Under the pieces are notes generated by a model. It was not told the origin of the DNA, did not search any database, and saw only the letters and a program-made list of their open reading frames with translations. 5,606 nucleotides of DNA from UBA6164 sp964344895 (lineage in GTDB: Bacteria; Patescibacteriota; Gracilibacteria; BD1-5; UBA6164). The stretch covers positions 1 to 5,606 of the forward strand of contig CAYFPB010000085.1 of NCBI GenBank assembly GCA_964344895.1. Reading direction: 5' to 3'. The position numbers and the translations under genes were made by a program. Shown piece after piece: positions 5,493 to 5,606 of this stretch. The first letter of the stretch is position 1. Each line of letters begins with the position of its first letter.

Positions 5493-5550
5493 ATATATGT
5501 AATTACTATGTATATACATATATATTATATTAATATAATAAAAAAAGCAA
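5493..5550 (-). promoter_or_regulatory. Antitoxin promoter with palindromic operator candidates
   Basis: On the minus strand TTGCTT (5550-5545) and TATAAT (5529-5524) are 15 nt apart. Between the promoter and the start codon lies a perfect 14-bp palindrome, TATGTATATACATA (5507-5520), and overlapping arms ATATATGTA (5493-5501) and TACATATAT (5515-5523). A further palindrome of 14 bp (5525-5538) spans the -10. RHH antitoxins bind such palindromes over their own promoter, which makes autoregulation likely but unproven. Confidence 0.45.
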
Positions 5551-5560
5551 ATTTTTTTCT

Positions 5561-5603
5561 TGCCAAAATATATTTTCTAAATATCATAACAAATGCCAAA
5601 ATA
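5561..5603. repeat. Direct repeat TGCCAAAATA, two copies
   Basis: TGCCAAAATA occurs at 5561-5570 and 5594-5603, start to start 33 bp (about three helical turns), upstream of the antitoxin gene. Spacing on one DNA face would suit a regulator, but it may also be chance. On the minus strand this stretch reads as an open frame to the window edge. Confidence 0.3.
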
Positions 5604-5606
5604 ATA

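Noticed and set aside
5540..5558. A7-GCAAA-T7 hairpin as a further terminator
   Set aside because: Only A-U pairs, no G/C in the stem, and it overlaps the likely -35 of the antitoxin gene; too weak to call.
5525..5605. Minus-strand frame of 26 codons open to the window edge, ending at TAA 5525-5527
   Set aside because: Hydrophobic and Lys/Arg-rich but short and low in complexity; it overlaps the antitoxin promoter. The sequence beyond the window would decide.
1..5606. CRISPR array, insertion sequence or rRNA
   Set aside because: No regularly spaced repeats, no transposase gene and no rRNA-like G/C-rich conserved stretch are present.

Overview
The window is a very AT-rich piece of a bacterial genome in which UGA is a sense codon read as glycine (genetic code 25). 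In-frame TGA falls at near-invariant glycine positions of four unrelated families: the GADDY loop of a response regulator, the H, N, G1 and G2 boxes of a histidine kinase, the CRSGNRS loop of a rhodanese and the GTGGM loop of a glutamate-5-kinase-like enzyme. TGG is still used for tryptophan. This points to Candidatus Absconditabacteria (SR1) or Gracilibacteria, the host-dependent or predatory Patescibacteria known to use this code. No gene start has a Shine-Dalgarno sequence; starts follow A/T-rich stretches.

Layout, left to right. (1) 1-230 is a leader-like region with a candidate promoter, a two-part hairpin (84-151) and a perfect 14-bp intrinsic terminator (171-208) just before the next gene; it has the architecture of a transcription-attenuating riboswitch of unknown ligand. 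(2) 231-1094 encodes a ProB-type amino acid kinase without a PUA domain and without proA or proC beside it, closed by a terminator at 1120-1152. (3) 1153-1980 is mostly non-coding: a long-range inverted repeat (1193-1336), a small exported protein gene with a TTG start (1368-1604), a series of hairpins including a perfect 22-bp palindrome, and a strong terminator (1790-1829).

(4) 1981-4282 is a compact three-gene operon: an OmpR-family response regulator, a membrane histidine kinase 3 nt later, and a single-domain rhodanese lipoprotein 4 nt after that. The kinase senses through an extracytoplasmic domain of about 130 residues. Its only two cysteines form a CxxxC in the ATP lid, which together with the rhodanese suggests, without proof, a sulfur or thiol-redox theme. 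(5) 4289-5242 holds a phage-type BRO-N antirepressor-like gene between two identical 41-bp copies of a palindromic terminator. (6) Convergent to it, 5219-5491 on the minus strand encodes a RelB/DinJ-type ribbon-helix-helix antitoxin with palindromes in its promoter region and no visible toxin partner.

Without the code-25 reading every gene except the exported protein would look like a string of fragments, and the exported protein would also be cut once. All annotations therefore use TAA and TAG as the only stops.
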